From: Rhodocyclales bacterium
GTDB lineage: Bacteria; Pseudomonadota; Gammaproteobacteria; Burkholderiales; Rhodocyclaceae
Direction: 5' to 3'
Assembly: GCA_021286885.1 (NCBI GenBank)
Contig: JAJTBM010000023.1
Location: 1-16,626, forward strand
DNA length: 16,626 nucleotides
In this document: positions 15,281-16,626 of the stretch, one piece after another
Layout: each line of letters begins with the position of its first letter
Position numbering within the stretch: position 1 is the first letter of the stretch
Translations under genes and position numbers: made by a program
The notes under the pieces: model-generated
What the model was told of the DNA's origin: nothing
The model's database searches: none
Seen by the model: only the letters and a program-made list of their open reading frames with translations

Positions 15281-15837
15281 CAGTTTTCTCCAGGCGGTTG
15301 GCTGGCCCAGGGGAGCGACAATCATCAATTAAACGCCATGGGAGAATGCTGAGAGCGGCGAAGGGCGTGACGGGAAGCGTCGAAAACACCTTCAGCCAGC
15401 TACGGGACCATGGCTAACAAAGATCAGTAAGCAGAGGGAAGCAAAAATCGTGCAAGCCATTGTGGGCCTCCGACAGATGTGTCGGTCGCTACACTATATT
15501 TCGGCAGATCAGGCTTGGCTGTGACCCCCATCATGAAAACACAAGTTTCTTTTTGTAGACACCCGGGTAAAACGGTTGTTTAAAAAACCCTGTCAGTGTA
15601 AGGACTTATGCAGTTTGGGCAGGTTTTGTTACACGAGCGCAAGCATAAATTACATTTTAATCGGTATGACATGCTTTAACAATCTTGCCAAAGTAAAGCT
15701 GTTGATGATTGTCGAGTGCTCGGTTATTGCGGCATAAATTTTGGTGGGTTTTGGTGCATTCCTGCGAGGGTGTCGTGCTCTGATGCGGCCAGGATCCCTC
15801 CATGGAGCAGGGGCGGCGGATTTTGCGTGTTGTGGCT
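15281..15837. other. Long AT-richer intergenic region, no gene seen
   Basis: These 557 bases separate the 417-residue protein gene from the groESL control region. Base composition is clearly less GC-rich than the genes, most strongly from about 15540 to 15760. I see no convincing coding frame, tRNA or rRNA. It holds a CCGACA-GATG-TGTCGG inverted repeat (15470-15485), a near-palindrome GGTTGTTTAAAAAACC (15574-15589), the octamer TTTTGGTG twice, 10 bp apart (15739-15746 and 15749-15756), and GCATAAATT twice (15643-15651 and 15732-15740). Promoters for the minus-strand unit must lie here. Confidence 0.5.
15470..15485. repeat. 6-4-6 inverted repeat
   Basis: CCGACA and TGTCGG flank GATG. On the minus strand a -10-like TATAGT lies at 15498-15493, although no good -35 stands before it. 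If that promoter is real, the repeat begins at about +1 and would be an operator over the start site or a hairpin at the transcript's 5' end. The leader to the ATG at 15280 would be about 200 nt. Confidence 0.3.
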
Positions 15838-15867
15838 CTTGAAAACGGCAGGGGTCGCCCCTATTAT
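15838..15867 (+). promoter_or_regulatory. groESL promoter: overlapping sigma32-like and sigma70-like elements
   Basis: CTTGAAA (15838-15844) matches the sigma32 -35 exactly. CCCCTATT (15858-15865), 13 bp further on, resembles the sigma32 -10 (CCCCATNT). The same stretch also reads as a sigma70 promoter: TTGAAA (15839-15844), 17 bp, TATTAT (15862-15867). Both forms would start just inside the CIRCE element that follows. This supports heat induction through RpoH plus basal expression. Confidence 0.75.
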
Positions 15868-15893
15868 TAGCACTCGTCAGGGGGGAGTGCTAA
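15867..15893 (+). promoter_or_regulatory. CIRCE element (HrcA operator)
   Basis: TTAGCACTC, nine bases, GAGTGCTAA: a perfect 9-9-9 inverted repeat identical to the CIRCE consensus. It covers the expected transcription start of groESL, 84 bp before the groES ATG. The HrcA repressor binds CIRCE and releases it when unfolded protein titrates GroEL. hrcA itself is not in this window. Confidence 0.96.
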
Positions 15894-15977
15894 CAGCGCC
15901 CCGATCCTGCGGTAGTTTCTATCCCATAGTTTGTAGGCGGGAATCCGCCGAGTACCAACCGAGTAGGAGCCCACTCC

Positions 15978-16268
15978 ATGAAAATCCGTCCCTTGCATGA
16001 TCGCGTGATCGTCAAGCGCATCGAAGCTGAACGCACCACCTCCAGCGGCATCGTCATCCCCGACTCCGCCGGCGAGAAGCCCGATCAGGGCGAAGTGCTG
16101 GCCGTCGGCAACGGCAAGATCCTCGACAGCGGCGAAGTGCGCAAGATGGATGTGAAGGTCGGCGACCGCGTCCTGTTCGGCAAGTACGCTGGCCAGACCG
16201 TCAAGGTCGATGGTCAGGAAGTGCTGGTCATGCGCGAAGAAGACATCATGGGCGTGCTGGAGGCCTGA
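15978..16268 (+). CDS. groES: Co-chaperonin GroES (Hsp10)
   Basis: The protein has 96 residues, the normal GroES length. AGGAG precedes the ATG at 15978 by about 9 bases. It begins [16 protein letters not shown], carries the mobile loop that contacts GroEL (about 17-33, with [10 protein letters not shown]), then [24 protein letters not shown] and the ending [11 protein letters not shown]. The heptamer caps the GroEL cavity in the cytoplasm and drives ATP-dependent folding cycles. It is first in the groES-groEL operon, 52 bp before groEL, under the CIRCE and sigma32-like control region just upstream. Nothing unusual is seen in the protein. Confidence 0.98.
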   Translation: MKIRPLHDRVIVKRIEAERTTSSGIVIPDSAGEKPDQGEVLAVGNGKILDSGEVRKMDVKVGDRVLFGKYAGQTVKVDGQEVLVMREEDIMGVLEA

Positions 16269-16299
16269 GCCTCGCCCCCACGTCTGTCCCTTTCACTAA

Positions 16300-16626
<327 letters not shown>

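Noticed and set aside
15533..15583. 16-codon frame MKTQVSFC... in the intergenic region
   Set aside because: No Shine-Dalgarno, and too short to support by composition.
15714..15720. GAGTGCT, a half CIRCE-like match
   Set aside because: There is no TTAGCACTC partner at the right distance. Seven bases are expected by chance.
15716..16000. 94-residue plus-strand frame
   Set aside because: It runs through the groESL promoter and CIRCE and into groES, has no Shine-Dalgarno and resembles no family.

Overview
The window looks like chromosomal DNA of a GC-rich Gram-negative bacterium, most likely a betaproteobacterium and possibly of the Rhodocyclales. The basis is the GroES/GroEL N-terminal sequences, the CzcCBA-type tripartite pump with a QseBC/TctDE-like two-component pair, and the dense GC-rich coding. 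I could not run a search, so the lineage is an inference.

Layout. (1) Positions 1-2424: a sensory cluster. A periplasmic substrate-binding protein of the ABC_sub_bind type is coupled by an ATGA overlap to a BarA-like membrane sensor kinase, which runs off the left edge. Diverging from it is a NarL/FixJ-type response regulator. The 306 bp between them holds two palindromes. (2) Positions 2425-5741: a lone, divergent FeoB ferrous-iron transporter behind a good sigma70-type promoter with a Fur-like box across its -35. It is followed by a small two-helix membrane protein (minus strand) and a flavodoxin-fold NAD(P)H oxidoreductase (plus strand). (3) Positions 5742-13321, all minus strand: a five-gene heavy-metal efflux operon in transcriptional order czcC, czcB, czcA, response regulator, sensor kinase. 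Neighbouring genes overlap or lie 6 bp apart, so the pump carries its own regulator. Upstream is a set of 7-bp direct repeats phased at 11 bp, the architecture OmpR-family regulators use. (4) Positions 13406-15280, minus strand: a two-gene unit of unknown role, encoding a protein with a receiver-like N-terminus plus a winged-helix-like segment, and a small Ras-like GTPase of the COG2229 type. (5) Positions 15281-15977: a long, relatively AT-rich intergenic region ending in the groESL control region, where sigma32-like and sigma70-like promoter elements overlap and a perfect CIRCE operator follows. (6) groES (complete) and groEL (5' part), plus strand.

The shared theme is envelope and stress physiology: metal export with its own two-component switch, iron import under probable Fur control, an unassigned solute-sensing phosphorelay, and heat-shock chaperonins. 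The least explained parts are the GTPase module, the binding-protein/kinase pair and the altered G-domain of FeoB.
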